From Caballeronia telluris (GTDB taxonomy: Bacteria; Pseudomonadota; Gammaproteobacteria; Burkholderiales; Burkholderiaceae), in NCBI RefSeq assembly GCF_001544495.1, contig NZ_FCNZ02000009.1, forward strand, positions 62,001-126,000: 64,000 nt of DNA. Direction: 5' to 3'. The notes under the pieces are model-generated. The model saw only the letters and a program-made list of their open reading frames with translations. It did not search any database and had not been told where the DNA came from. Positions 19,830-28,521 of this stretch are shown here, piece by piece (the stretch's first letter is position 1; every line of letters starts with the position of its first letter). Made by a program: the position numbers and the translations under genes.

Positions 19830-20734
19830 TGGCGCGAGGGGTGGCGCGATGGGCGGCGATGTTCGCCGCGTTGGCGTTCTGCGTTCAAAGCGAGGCCGCG
19901 CTCACCGTCACCGACGACACCGGCGCCGCCGTCACGCTCGACGCACCCGCGCAGCGCGTCGTGAGTCTCGCGCCGCACGTCACGGAACTGCTCTTCGCGG
20001 CGGGCGGCGGCGCGCGTGTCGTCGGCGCGGTGACTTACAGCGATTACCCGAGTGCCGCGCAGTCGATCCCGCGCGTCGGCGACAACAAGGCGCTCGATCT
20101 CGAACGCATCGTCGCGATGAAGCCGGACCTGATCGTCGTGTGGCGGCATGGCAATGCGGCGCGCCAGACCGAGCGTCTGCGCGACCTGCACGTGCCGCTC
20201 TACTTCAGCGAGCCGCAGCATCTAGCCGACATCCCCACGACCATCGACAGGCTCGGCGTCCTGCTCGGCACGAAAGAGGCCGCGGCGAGCGCATCGAATG
20301 CATTTCGCCGCGACATCGCGCAGTTGCGCGCGCGGTATGCGAGCCGTCCGGCGGTCGGCGTGTTCTATCAGGTCTGGGACGATCCGCTGATGACGCTCAA
20401 CGGCGCGAGCGTCTTCAACGAAGTGATCGAATTGTGCGGCGGACGCAACGTGTTCGCGAACCTGAAGCCGAACGTGCCGACGATCTCGACCGAGGCCGTG
20501 CTTGCAGCCGACCCCGAGGCGATCGTCACGGCGACCGTTGGCGCGACGGGTTCTGACCGGCCGTTGCCGGCATTCGAGCGCTGGAAGAAGTGGCCGTCCT
20601 TGATGGCGGTTGCGCGCAACAACCTCTTTGGCATCGACGGCGATCTGATCAGCCGCCCGACACCGCGGCTCGCGCTCGGTGCAGCGCAACTCTGCGAAGA
20701 CCTCGACGCGGCGCGGGGGCGGCGTCCGAAGTAA
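19826..20734 (+). CDS. btuF: Vitamin B12 ABC transporter substrate-binding protein
   Basis: The 302-residue periplasmic protein has a signal peptide (about 1-25) and a class III binding-protein fold beginning RVVSLAPHVTELLFAAG, the typical BtuF/FecB start. Its permease and ATPase, btuC and btuD, are encoded in the facing operon. The ATG overlaps the cobD stop (ATGA). Its TAA stop directly abuts the stop of the convergent cobC gene, leaving no intergenic base. Confidence 0.92.
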   Translation: MMARGVARWAAMFAALAFCVQSEAALTVTDDTGAAVTLDAPAQRVVSLAPHVTELLFAAGGGARVVGAVTYSDYPSAAQSIPRVGDNKALDLERIVAMKPDLIVVWRHGNAARQTERLRDLHVPLYFSEPQHLADIPTTIDRLGVLLGTKEAAASASNAFRRDIAQLRARYASRPAVGVFYQVWDDPLMTLNGASVFNEVIELCGGRNVFANLKPNVPTISTEAVLAADPEAIVTATVGATGSDRPLPAFERWKKWPSLMAVARNNLFGIDGDLISRPTPRLALGAAQLCEDLDAARGRRPK

Positions 20735-21304
20735 TCAAGCGTTCCAGCGCACGAGAAACCACTCGCCACGCGTGCGCCTGAGCCACACGATGCCGCCATG
20801 ATCGATCGCCCATTGCAGCACGCGCGCCGTTCTCGCTTCGATGAGCCGCGCCGTCAGCACGCGAATCACGCCCGCATGCGTGACGACATGAACGGGCGCA
20901 TCGCCTTCGCGGCACGTCTCGTCGAACCATCGGCCGACGCGCGCGCTGAACTGCGCGAGACTCTCGCCGCCATGCGCGCGCGCGTGTTCGAGATCGTCGG
21001 CCCATGCATCGAGCGACGCGCGGTCGATGTCGTCCCACGCGCACCCTTCCCAAGCGCCGAAGTCGATTTCCATGAGACGCGCATCGGCGTGCGATGCGCC
21101 GAGCGCGTCGGCAAGCAACGCACAGCGTTGCAGCGGACTCGTATGCCAGACGCCTGCGCACGCGGGCACCTTCAGTGCGCGCATCCGTTCATCGAGCCCG
21201 CGCGCCGACGCCGCGACATCGTCCGCGAGCGGCACATCGCTTCGACCGTAGCACATGCCCGCTTCGACGCCGACGGCGGGATGACGTATCAGGACGAGAT
21301 CCAT
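20735..21304 (-). CDS. cobC: Alpha-ribazole phosphatase (histidine phosphatase family)
   Basis: The 189-residue protein begins MDLVLIRHPAVGVEAGMCYG. The phosphohistidine is in IRHP, where many relatives have RHG, and CYGRSDVPL is the CobC-type signature. The second catalytic His is in VVTHAGVIRV. It dephosphorylates alpha-ribazole phosphate in lower-ligand assembly. It overlaps cobS by 16 nt and is last in the btuB operon. Confidence 0.9.
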   Translation of the reverse strand: MDLVLIRHPAVGVEAGMCYGRSDVPLADDVAASARGLDERMRALKVPACAGVWHTSPLQRCALLADALGASHADARLMEIDFGAWEGCAWDDIDRASLDAWADDLEHARAHGGESLAQFSARVGRWFDETCREGDAPVHVVTHAGVIRVLTARLIEARTARVLQWAIDHGGIVWLRRTRGEWFLVRWNA

Positions 21305-22062
21305 CCGAGTCCGATCAGGTAGATCGCCAGTTCGAAGAGTTGCTGCGCGAAGCCGAGACAATCGCCCGTATAGCCGCCTAAGCGCCGCACGAAGTACCGG
21401 CCGATGAGAAAACGCAGCGCGGCGAGGACGGCCAGCGTCAGACAGCCGAGCCGCCAGTCGGGCCAGAAAAGCCACGGCAGCCCGCAGACCGCCGCGAGCG
21501 CAAACGCCGTCGCACTCATGCGTTGCGCCACTGGCTTCGCCTTGCCTTCGGCGCGCACGTAATCGAGCGTCAGCAGATAGCTGATCGCGAACGTGCGGCT
21601 CGCGGCGTGCGCGGCGAGCATCAGCCATACCGCGTGCATCAGCGGTAACGCGGCGAGCGTCTGCCACTTCAGCGCGAGCGAGACGACGAGCGCAATCGCG
21701 CCGAACGCGCCGATGCGCGAGTCATGCATGATACGCAGCACGTCGTCGCGCGTGTAGCCGCCGCCGAAGGCATCGACGCAGTCGGCGAGACCATCTTCAT
21801 GGAAGGCGCCCGTCAGAACGAGCGTCGCGGCCATCGAGAGCAGCACGGCGACGCTCGCCGGCAACACGCGCAACGCCGCGAGATAGACCAGCGCGGCAAC
21901 GCCGCCCACCATCAGCCCGACGAGCGGAAAGTAGCGCGCCGCCGCGTTCAGATAGTGCCGCTCGAAGCCGACCCAGCGCGGCACCGGCACGCGCGTGAAG
22001 TAGCCGAGCGCGGTGAGGAAGTAGCGCAGTTCGTCGAGCAGACGCGGCGTGGGATCAGGCAT
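21289..22062 (-). CDS. cobS: Adenosylcobinamide-GDP ribazoletransferase (cobalamin synthase)
   Basis: The 257-residue polytopic inner-membrane enzyme joins adenosylcobinamide-GDP and alpha-ribazole. The conserved acidic loop DGLADCVDAFGGGYTRDDVLRIM carries the metal-binding Asp residues. The start MPDPTPRLL at 22062 overlaps the cobT end by 8 nt; a longer frame upstream is only the cobT shadow. Confidence 0.94.
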   Translation of the reverse strand: MPDPTPRLLDELRYFLTALGYFTRVPVPRWVGFERHYLNAAARYFPLVGLMVGGVAALVYLAALRVLPASVAVLLSMAATLVLTGAFHEDGLADCVDAFGGGYTRDDVLRIMHDSRIGAFGAIALVVSLALKWQTLAALPLMHAVWLMLAAHAASRTFAISYLLTLDYVRAEGKAKPVAQRMSATAFALAAVCGLPWLFWPDWRLGCLTLAVLAALRFLIGRYFVRRLGGYTGDCLGFAQQLFELAIYLIGLGWISS

Positions 22063-23104
22063 CGCGGTCCGAGACGCCGGCGGATTCGAAGCTCGCCATC
22101 TCGTCGACGAACGCGACGGCCGCGCGCAGGAGCGGTAACGCGAGCGCCGCGCCCGTGCCTTCGCCGAGACGCAGGTCGAGTTGCAAGAGCGGCGCGGCAT
22201 CGATGTACTGAAGCATGCGCGCGTGCCCCGCTTCGTTCGATGCATGCGCGAACACGCAGTAGTCGAGCACGTCACGCGAGATCGCATGCGCGACGAGCAG
22301 CGCGGAGCTGGCGATGAAGCCGTCGACCAGAATCGTCATGCGCGCTTTCGCGGCGGCGAGGCAGGCGCCCGCGATCATCGCGATTTCGAAGCCGCCGAAG
22401 GTCGCGAGCGTATCGACGGGATCGGCGCTTTTCGCGTGACGTTCGAGCGCCGCCGCGAGCACGTCGCGCTTGTGGCTGACGCCCTCGTTCGACAAACCCG
22501 TGCCGCGCCCGACGCAGACGTCGATCGGCAAGCCGCACAAGCGGCTCATCAGGCACGCCGCCGCCGAGGTATTCGCGATCCCCATCTCGCCGAAGCCGAT
22601 CACAGTGGTCCCGAGCGACGCGTGATGACGCACGCGCGACGCGCCGCGTTCGATTGCCTGCAAGGCTTCGTCGCGCGTCATCGCCGGCTCGTGCGCGAAG
22701 TTGCACGTGCCGCCGCGCCGGATCGCGATGTCGACGAGACCTTCCGTTGCGGGCAGCGCTGTCGCGACGCCCGCATCGACCACTTCGAGCGTCATGCCGA
22801 CCGAGCGCGAAATCGCATTGATCGCGGCGCCGCCGGCAAGAAAATTCGCGACCATCTGCACGGTCACTTCCTGCGGATACGAACTCACGCCTTCAGCGGC
22901 GATGCCGTGATCGCCTGCGAACACGATCATCGCGGGACGTTCGATGCGCGGCTTCGTCGTCTGCTGGATCAGGCCCATTTGCAGCGCGAGCGATTCGAGG
23001 CGGCCGAGACTGCCGGGCGGCTTCGTCTTCGTGTCGATGATGCGTTGCAGCTCGGCCTGCAAAGAGCGGTCGAGCGGTTGCGGCAGGTCCTGGATGAGAG
23101 ACAT
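22055..23104 (-). CDS. cobT: Nicotinate-nucleotide--dimethylbenzimidazole phosphoribosyltransferase
   Basis: The 349-residue cytosolic enzyme activates the lower ligand as alpha-ribazole phosphate. Family stretches KPPGSLGRLE (about 31-40), VFAGDHGIAAEGVS and GEMGIANTSAAA are present, and the catalytic Glu is near the C-terminal end (about residue 318, LGEGTGAAL). It lies 22 nt after btuD and overlaps cobS. Confidence 0.96.
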   Translation of the reverse strand: MSLIQDLPQPLDRSLQAELQRIIDTKTKPPGSLGRLESLALQMGLIQQTTKPRIERPAMIVFAGDHGIAAEGVSSYPQEVTVQMVANFLAGGAAINAISRSVGMTLEVVDAGVATALPATEGLVDIAIRRGGTCNFAHEPAMTRDEALQAIERGASRVRHHASLGTTVIGFGEMGIANTSAAACLMSRLCGLPIDVCVGRGTGLSNEGVSHKRDVLAAALERHAKSADPVDTLATFGGFEIAMIAGACLAAAKARMTILVDGFIASSALLVAHAISRDVLDYCVFAHASNEAGHARMLQYIDAAPLLQLDLRLGEGTGAALALPLLRAAVAFVDEMASFESAGVSDRDA

Positions 23105-23126
23105 CGGTTCGTCCTTTGAAGGCGGT

Positions 23127-23912
23127 TCAGTTCGGGAAGCGGGGCACGAGCGCTTCGTGACCGCCCTCGCGGATCAGCGTGAGCGGATAGCCGAACGCAG
23201 CGCTCGCGCGCTCCGCGCTCAGCACGTCGCGAGCGAGGCCGGCGTGCGCGCGGCCCGCGCCATCGAGCAGGAGCGCATGCGTCGCGTAACGGCGCGCGAG
23301 GTTCAGATCGTGACACGAGAAGATCACCGTGCGCGTATCGCCGCGCTCGCGCATCCATGCGTTCAGCGCGTGCAGACAGTCGATCTGGTGATGCAGGTCC
23401 AGATGCGAAAGCGGTTCATCGAGCAACAAGAGCGGCGCGTCCTGACACAGCGTCGCGGCCAGCGCGACGCGCTGCCGCTCGCCGCCCGACAGCGACAGCA
23501 CGTCGCGCGCCGCGAACGCAGCGAGCCCGAGCCGATCGAGCGCCGCGTGCGCCGCGTGGCGGTCGGCTTCGCTCTCCCAGCCCCAGCCGGTCAGATGCGG
23601 AAAGCGGTTGAGCATCACGATGTCGAGCACGGTCGCATCGAACGCATCGTGGCTGCTTTGCGGCATCAGCCCGCGACGGCGCGCGAGGTCGGCGGCGCGC
23701 CAGTCGGCAAGATCGACGCCATCGAGCGATACCGAGCCTGCCGCGGCCTTCGACAAACCGGCCAGCGCGCCGATGAGCGTGGTCTTGCCCGCGCCGTTCG
23801 GCCCCGCGATGCACCACATTTCGCCGGGCGCGAAGGTCTGCGTGAGCGATTCGACGAGCGTGCGGCTCGCGGCCTTCAACATGAGGCCGGTGACGCGAAG
23901 GCGCGCGTTCAT
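23127..23912 (-). CDS. btuD: Vitamin B12 ABC transporter ATP-binding protein
   Basis: The 261-residue FecE/BtuD-type ATPase has Walker A GPNGAGKTT, signature LSGGERQRVALA, Walker B LLLLDEP and an H-loop His (FSCHDLN). The start MNARLRVTG overlaps the btuC end by 4 nt. It energises the BtuCD-F importer encoded around it. The cobalamin specificity is inferred from context. Confidence 0.93.
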   Translation of the reverse strand: MNARLRVTGLMLKAASRTLVESLTQTFAPGEMWCIAGPNGAGKTTLIGALAGLSKAAAGSVSLDGVDLADWRAADLARRRGLMPQSSHDAFDATVLDIVMLNRFPHLTGWGWESEADRHAAHAALDRLGLAAFAARDVLSLSGGERQRVALAATLCQDAPLLLLDEPLSHLDLHHQIDCLHALNAWMRERGDTRTVIFSCHDLNLARRYATHALLLDGAGRAHAGLARDVLSAERASAAFGYPLTLIREGGHEALVPRFPN

Positions 23913-24961
23913 CGCGGCCTCCGCAGCAGCATCCAGAGAAAGACGGGCACGCCGATCAGCGCCGTAATCACGCCAACCGGCAACTGCGCCGGCGCGATCG
24001 CCGTGCGCGCGATCAGGTCCGCGCCCATCACCGCGACGCCGCCGCCGAGCGCGGCGGCGGGCATCAGCATGCGCTGGTCGTTGCCGAACGCAAGCCGCAG
24101 CATGTGCGGCACGACGAGCCCGACGAAGCCGATCGTGCCCGCCGTCGTCACGGCCGCTGCCGCCGCGAGCGACGCCACGAGATAGATGAAGAGGCGCAGG
24201 CGCACGACGGGCACGCCGAGCGCCTGCGCCGCGGCATCGCCGCGCAGCAGCACGTTGAGCTGCGGCGCGACGGGCACGACGACGACGAACGCGACAGCGA
24301 GCGCGACGAGCGCGGTCCACGGCGTCGCGACGCCGTTCAGGTCGCCGGTCAGCCAGAAGACCATGCCGCGCAGCCGGCTCTCCGGCGCGAGCGCGAGCAT
24401 CAGCGTGATGAGCGCGCCCCAGCCCGCGGCGATCACCGCGCCCGTCAACAGCAAGCGCGGCGAGGCGTCCTGCGGCTCGCCGCGCCACAATTCGCGGCGC
24501 GCCAAGCCGAGCACGAGCAGGATCGACAGCAAGGCGCCTGCGAACGCGGCGACATCGACGCCCCACCACGGCGTCGACACCAGCATCGCGCCGAGCGCGA
24601 AGGTCGCGGCGCCGCCGGACACGCCGAGCACGTAGGGCTCCGCAAGCGGATTGCGCAGCAGCACTTGCAGCAGCGCGCCGGCCATCGCCAGCAGCGCGCC
24701 GGAGGCGAACCCGGCGAGCGCGCGCGGCAGGCGCAGACTCAGCACGATCTCGTCGATCACATCGGACGACGATGCGCGCGCATGCAGCAACGCGTCGATC
24801 ACCCGCAGCGGCGACAGCGCAATGCTGCCGAGCGCGAGCGACGCCACGAACACGACGAGCGCCGCTACCGCGAGCGCCGTCCAGATCGCGGCGGCGCGAC
24901 CCGCGTTCATGCCGCGCGCGCTCGGGCGCCCGGCGCTCACGTTAGCGCGCACCGTTCGCAT
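23909..24961 (-). CDS. btuC: Vitamin B12 ABC transporter permease
   Basis: The 350-residue FecCD/BtuC-family permease has about ten hydrophobic segments and the family stretch LRLPRALAGFASGALLAMAG. The ATG at 24961 shares one base with the btuB stop (TGATG). An alternative start lies at 24910, closer to the first membrane segment; the coupled start is preferred on position. Substrate is inferred from btuB, the riboswitch and cob genes. Confidence 0.92.
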   Translation of the reverse strand: MRTVRANVSAGRPSARGMNAGRAAAIWTALAVAALVVFVASLALGSIALSPLRVIDALLHARASSSDVIDEIVLSLRLPRALAGFASGALLAMAGALLQVLLRNPLAEPYVLGVSGGAATFALGAMLVSTPWWGVDVAAFAGALLSILLVLGLARRELWRGEPQDASPRLLLTGAVIAAGWGALITLMLALAPESRLRGMVFWLTGDLNGVATPWTALVALAVAFVVVVPVAPQLNVLLRGDAAAQALGVPVVRLRLFIYLVASLAAAAAVTTAGTIGFVGLVVPHMLRLAFGNDQRMLMPAAALGGGVAVMGADLIARTAIAPAQLPVGVITALIGVPVFLWMLLRRPR

Positions 24962-26832
24962 CAAAGCTGCCGCCAGCCGATCGTGAGATACGCGCCGCGA
25001 CGCGGCGTGTTGTACGAGTAAGCGAGTTCATAGTCCTTGTCGAACAGGTTGTCGATGCGCGCGTCCACGTACCACGACTTCGTGATGTCATAACGCGCCG
25101 ACAGGTTCACGAGGCCGTAGCCCGCGAGCGTCGACTCGTAGTCGCTGCGCGCGCCGCTCACGATCCATTCGCCGCCCACGCGCCAGTGGCCGATCGAACG
25201 ATGCGCCGTGAACGCTGCGAAACGGCGCGCGCGGCGCGTGAGTTCCTCGTGATTGGTCTCGTCGACGGGATTTTGCAGCGTGAAGCTCGCGCGCACGTCG
25301 GTGGCGCCGACCTGCCCCGCCCACGATCCCTCGATGCCCTGCACCTTCGCGCGCCCCACGTTCTGCGCGATATAGAAACCGCTGCCATCGGCGACATAAT
25401 CGATCAGGTTCGAATAGCGCGTCTGGAACGCCGTGAGACGCAGCACGCCAAGCCGCGACGACGCGTACTGCAACGCCGCTTCCACCGAATGACTGCGCTC
25501 GGGCTGGATCGACGGATTGCCGGAGAACGGATAGTACAGATCGTCGAAGCTCGGCGCGCGAAACGATGCGGCGTAGCTTGCGCTCGCCTTCCAGTGCGCG
25601 TCGAAGTTGTAGCCATAGCCGAGATAGTAGCTGTTCGCGCCGCCGAAATCGGAGTACTGGTCGCGCCGCAGGTTCGCCTGGAACTGGCTCGCGCCGATGC
25701 GCCCCACATAGCCCGCGAAGATCGAATTCACATGACGGTCGGGCGCGTCGAGCTGGTCGGAATCGAGCGACTGGTCCGTGTGCTCGTAGCCGAAGAGCAG
25801 CTTGTGACCGGCCGCGAGCCGCACATCGTTCTGCCACAGGTACTGCCGGTTCTCCGAGTTGAAGCGGTTCGTATAGACGCCGTTCTGTTCGATGTTCGCG
25901 CGGTCCTGGCCTTGCGCAATCGTGAAGTGCGTGGTCCAGCGGTCGGTCAGCCGGCCGTTCGCGAATACCGATGCCGAGCGCACGCGGTCGTGCGATTCGT
26001 TGAGATCGGACGGGCGGCCGTAGGCGTCGTCGAAACTATTGATGCCGTTCGACTGCAAGAATCGTACGCCGCCGTCCCACGTGTCGCTGAATGTATGGCG
26101 CAGCGTCGCGGCGACGCTTTCATTCAGATAGCCGTTCGCGTTCGGGTTCGCGCCGGGTGCGAGCGCCGGATCGATCGACGAGAAGCCGTCGGTCTTTTCG
26201 CGCGAGACGGTGAAGTCGAAAGTCGTGCGGCCTTCGCGGTCGAGCGCGCCGTTCACGCCGAATTGCTGGCGCTGCGTGTGATAGCTACCGTATTCGGCTT
26301 CGACGTTCACGCGCGGCGGATGATCGCCGCCCTCTTTCGTGAAGATCTGCACGACGCCGCCGATCGCGCCCGATCCGTACAGCGCGGACACGTTGCCGTT
26401 CACCACTTCGATGTGGTCGATTTCATCGAGCATCAGTTGCGAGAGCTGCGCGGCGCCGACTCCCGCCGACTCGACGCGCACGCCGTCGATCAAAACGAGC
26501 GACTGCGCCGACGACGCGCCGCGCACGTAGAGGCCCGAGGTCGCGCCCGGCCCGCCGTTGCGCGTGATCTGCACGCCGGGTGCGAGGGCCAGCAGGCCGA
26601 GCGCATCGGAGGCGTTGGTATCGGCGATGTCCTGCGCGTCGAAGAGCGAGGTCTGCGCGATCGTGTCGGCGAGCGGCTCGCTCGCGCGCGTCGCGGTCAC
26701 GACGACGGGCGCGAGCGTCGTCGTGCCTGCATGGCGGTCAGCGGAATCGATGGATTGCGCGGACGAAGCGAACGGCATGCCACAGGCGACGAGCAGCACC
26801 GGACGCGCCGCGCGGGCGAAGATTGAAGACAT
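24961..26832 (-). CDS. btuB: TonB-dependent vitamin B12 receptor
   Basis: The 623-residue outer-membrane receptor has a signal peptide ending near SSAQS, a TonB box (APVVVTATR, about 41-49), a plug domain (about 60-165, with GLYVRGASSAQSLVLIDGVR) and a 22-strand barrel ending in Leu after GWRQL. It is first in the operon btuB-btuC-btuD-cobT-cobS-cobC. A cobalamin riboswitch starts about 100 nt upstream. CAGGAA precedes the ATG at 26832. Confidence 0.94.
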   Translation of the reverse strand: MSSIFARAARPVLLVACGMPFASSAQSIDSADRHAGTTTLAPVVVTATRASEPLADTIAQTSLFDAQDIADTNASDALGLLALAPGVQITRNGGPGATSGLYVRGASSAQSLVLIDGVRVESAGVGAAQLSQLMLDEIDHIEVVNGNVSALYGSGAIGGVVQIFTKEGGDHPPRVNVEAEYGSYHTQRQQFGVNGALDREGRTTFDFTVSREKTDGFSSIDPALAPGANPNANGYLNESVAATLRHTFSDTWDGGVRFLQSNGINSFDDAYGRPSDLNESHDRVRSASVFANGRLTDRWTTHFTIAQGQDRANIEQNGVYTNRFNSENRQYLWQNDVRLAAGHKLLFGYEHTDQSLDSDQLDAPDRHVNSIFAGYVGRIGASQFQANLRRDQYSDFGGANSYYLGYGYNFDAHWKASASYAASFRAPSFDDLYYPFSGNPSIQPERSHSVEAALQYASSRLGVLRLTAFQTRYSNLIDYVADGSGFYIAQNVGRAKVQGIEGSWAGQVGATDVRASFTLQNPVDETNHEELTRRARRFAAFTAHRSIGHWRVGGEWIVSGARSDYESTLAGYGLVNLSARYDITKSWYVDARIDNLFDKDYELAYSYNTPRRGAYLTIGWRQL

Positions 26833-27434
26833 GTGTGAAGCGTTTCCTGTCGATGACGAGCGCGGCCCGCTCCCCGCGGGCTTCATGCGCGTATCGGCAC
26901 GGCGCGCGAACAAAGCAACGCGCGACGCACCCGACTCCTGGCCGGTATCCGGGCTGGCGACAGCATCGTCCCGCCTTCCCGCGCGTTGGCGCAGTGGCAT
27001 TTAACGTTTGCCTCGGCCGCCTATTTCAAGTGACGAAAAATGCGGGCAAAAACGCGGGCAAAACGTATCGGGGACGACTTGCAACTTGCGTTGCGGTCGC
27101 TTACCGTTGCGGGGGCAGCACAGGTCGGCTCGTCCTTGCCGGACTTCGCTCCCTGTTTCCCGTTTGACTGCGTCCGCTTCGAAGGCGGGCGCGAGCACCA
27201 AAAGTGCGGCAAGTTTAGGAGCCGAGCCCGTGAGCGTCAAGAAAGCGGCGCGGATGCAAGCGGTCGGCGCGCGCTGCGATTGACGCGACGCAACGACCCG
27301 CTCTTTCCACACGTATTGCGCTGAAGAAATGCGTTTTTACGCATGAAGGCGTGCTGTTACGTCTCGAAACGAGACATTTATCGGAAGCCCGGTTGAACCG
27401 CGCTAAAATGCGAGGTCTTTAGAGGACGCAGCAC
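26833..27434. other. 602-nt region between divergent btuB and the zapB-like gene
   Basis: About 270 nt (26935-27205) are the minus-strand cobalamin riboswitch. 26833-26934 is the expression platform and btuB ribosome binding region. 27206-27434 should contain the minus-strand promoter for btuB and the plus-strand promoter of the zapB-like gene. TAAAAT at about 27404-27409 is a plausible plus-strand -10. No gene was found. Confidence 0.5.
26935..27205 (-). promoter_or_regulatory. Cobalamin (AdoCbl) riboswitch controlling btuB
   Basis: Read on the minus strand, the conserved blocks occur in order: GGTGCTCGC (27199-27191), CAAACGGGAAACAGGG (27166-27151), the B12 box-like GCTGCCCCCGCAACGGTAAGCG (27119-27098, core CCCCCGCAACGG), GCCACTG (26998-26992), GGGAAGG (26980-26974) and GCCAGCCCGGATACCGGCC (26958-26940). 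This is the full AdoCbl aptamer with an enlarged variable arm between the B12 box and GCCACTG. It would lower btuB expression when cobalamin is plentiful. Ends are approximate. Confidence 0.93.
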
Positions 27435-27824
27435 ATGCTCAACGAACTCGAATCACTTTCACAGAACATCGGCCGGCTGATCAAGATCAGCGAGCGCCAT
27501 CATCAGGCCCGCCGCGCACTCGAAGAACAACTCGACCAGGTGCGTGCCGACTTCGCCGCCGTGCAGGTCGAACTCGCGCAGGTGCGCGAAGAGCGTGACA
27601 CGCTGCAGGCGGAACGCGACGGACTCTCGGCGAAAATCGACGACGCGCAGGTGCGCCTGAACGCCATCCTCGAAAAACTGCCGCGCGCGAAAGCCGCGCC
27701 CGAGCCCGACAATCAACTGGATCTCCTTGGCCCCGCTGCGTCGTCCGATTCTTCGTCCGCTGCGCCCGAACACGCGCACGCCGGCGAGATGAACGGTGAA
27801 CACAGCCACGGAGAAAAAGCATGA
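27435..27824 (+). CDS. ZapB-like coiled-coil protein encoded upstream of zapA
   Basis: The 129-residue protein is a continuous coiled coil from about 5 to 90 (SLSQNIGRLIKISERHHQARRALEEQLDQ onward shows heptad spacing of Leu/Ile/Val), followed by an acidic, His-rich tail. Its position directly before zapA, with a 4-nt ATGA overlap, suggests a role with ZapA at the division ring, like TIGR02449/ZapB-type proteins. The function is inferred from context and coiled-coil form only. Confidence 0.8.
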   Translation: MLNELESLSQNIGRLIKISERHHQARRALEEQLDQVRADFAAVQVELAQVREERDTLQAERDGLSAKIDDAQVRLNAILEKLPRAKAAPEPDNQLDLLGPAASSDSSSAAPEHAHAGEMNGEHSHGEKA

Positions 27825-28135
27825 GCACCAAACAGATCGAAGTCTCCATTCTCGGCCAGCAATACCGTCTCGCGTGCTCGGCCGAAACCGAAGACGCATT
27901 GCGCGAAGCCGTGGCGCGCGTCGATGCAGAGATGAACAAGGTGCGCAATGCAAGCAGCGTGCGCGGTACGGACCGCATCGCGGTGATGGCGGCGCTCTCG
28001 CTGGCGTCGGAATTGCTTAAGCTGCAGAACAGCGTGCGTCATGGCGAGGCCTTCCCCGCCGAAGAAATCCGCCACACGGTGCACCGGATGAACGAGCAAC
28101 TGGGTGCTGTCATCGCGCAATATGAAGCGCAGTAA
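27821..28135 (+). CDS. zapA: Cell division protein ZapA
   Basis: The 104-residue protein has the family start QIEVSILGQQYRLACS and a C-terminal helical half that forms the ZapA tetramer and crosslinks FtsZ filaments. It overlaps the coiled-coil gene before it by 4 nt. The 6S RNA gene follows about 115 nt downstream, the conserved zapA-ssrS order of beta- and gammaproteobacteria. Confidence 0.94.
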   Translation: MSTKQIEVSILGQQYRLACSAETEDALREAVARVDAEMNKVRNASSVRGTDRIAVMAALSLASELLKLQNSVRHGEAFPAEEIRHTVHRMNEQLGAVIAQYEAQ

Positions 28136-28214
28136 GCACACTCTCGCGACGAGCGTGCTCATCACGTGGCCGCCAGCGTGACAAGCGTCCTTAAATCGCG
28201 AAAGCTTAAAGTCG

Positions 28215-28246
28215 TTGCTGCATCCGGCTGGCGATTGGTGTAGAGT
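28215..28246 (+). promoter_or_regulatory. Possible 6S RNA promoter
   Basis: TAGAGT at 28241-28246 lies about 6 nt before the predicted 6S RNA start. TTGCTG at 28215-28220 is the nearest -35-like hexamer but with a 20-nt spacer, so the -35 is uncertain. Confidence 0.35.
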
Positions 28247-28249
28247 TAG

Positions 28250-28430
28250 TACTCCCTGCCTGGTTCGCCAAGGTCATATATTCCTTGAACCAATGCCATT
28301 GTGCACGGTTGCGGAAATTTGTAGCACGGGCGCGCGCGTCACTCTGTCTGATGTACCCGAAGTGCTGCTTACTGCGACCAATCTTGAACCCCGGTTCAGG
28401 ATGCCGGCCTAGCGGCTGAGGCGGGGACCT
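28250..28430 (+). ncRNA. ssrS: 6S RNA
   Basis: About 180 nt directly after zapA with the 6S architecture. A 9-bp closing stem pairs TCCCTGCCT (28253-28261) with AGGCGGGGA (28419-28427). The 3' half holds the hairpin TTGAACC-CC-GGTTCA, the counterpart of the CTTGAACC...GGTTCAAG hairpin of E. coli 6S RNA. A second CTTGAACC lies in the 5' half. 6S RNA mimics an open promoter and binds sigma-70 RNA polymerase in stationary phase. The 5' and 3' ends are estimated; a terminator follows at once. Confidence 0.9.
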
Positions 28431-28437
28431 TATTTGA

Positions 28438-28468
28438 AACGGCATCGGTTTTTCCGATGCCGTTTTTC
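28438..28468 (+). terminator. Rho-independent terminator after 6S RNA
   Basis: An 11-bp stem AACGGCATCGG/CCGATGCCGTT with a T5 loop is followed by a T run. It lies about 10 nt after the 6S closing stem. Confidence 0.9.
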
Positions 28469-28521
28469 TTTGGCTGCTCGGTTTGGCAGGCTGCTCAACA
28501 CGCCCTCACATTCAATCGATC

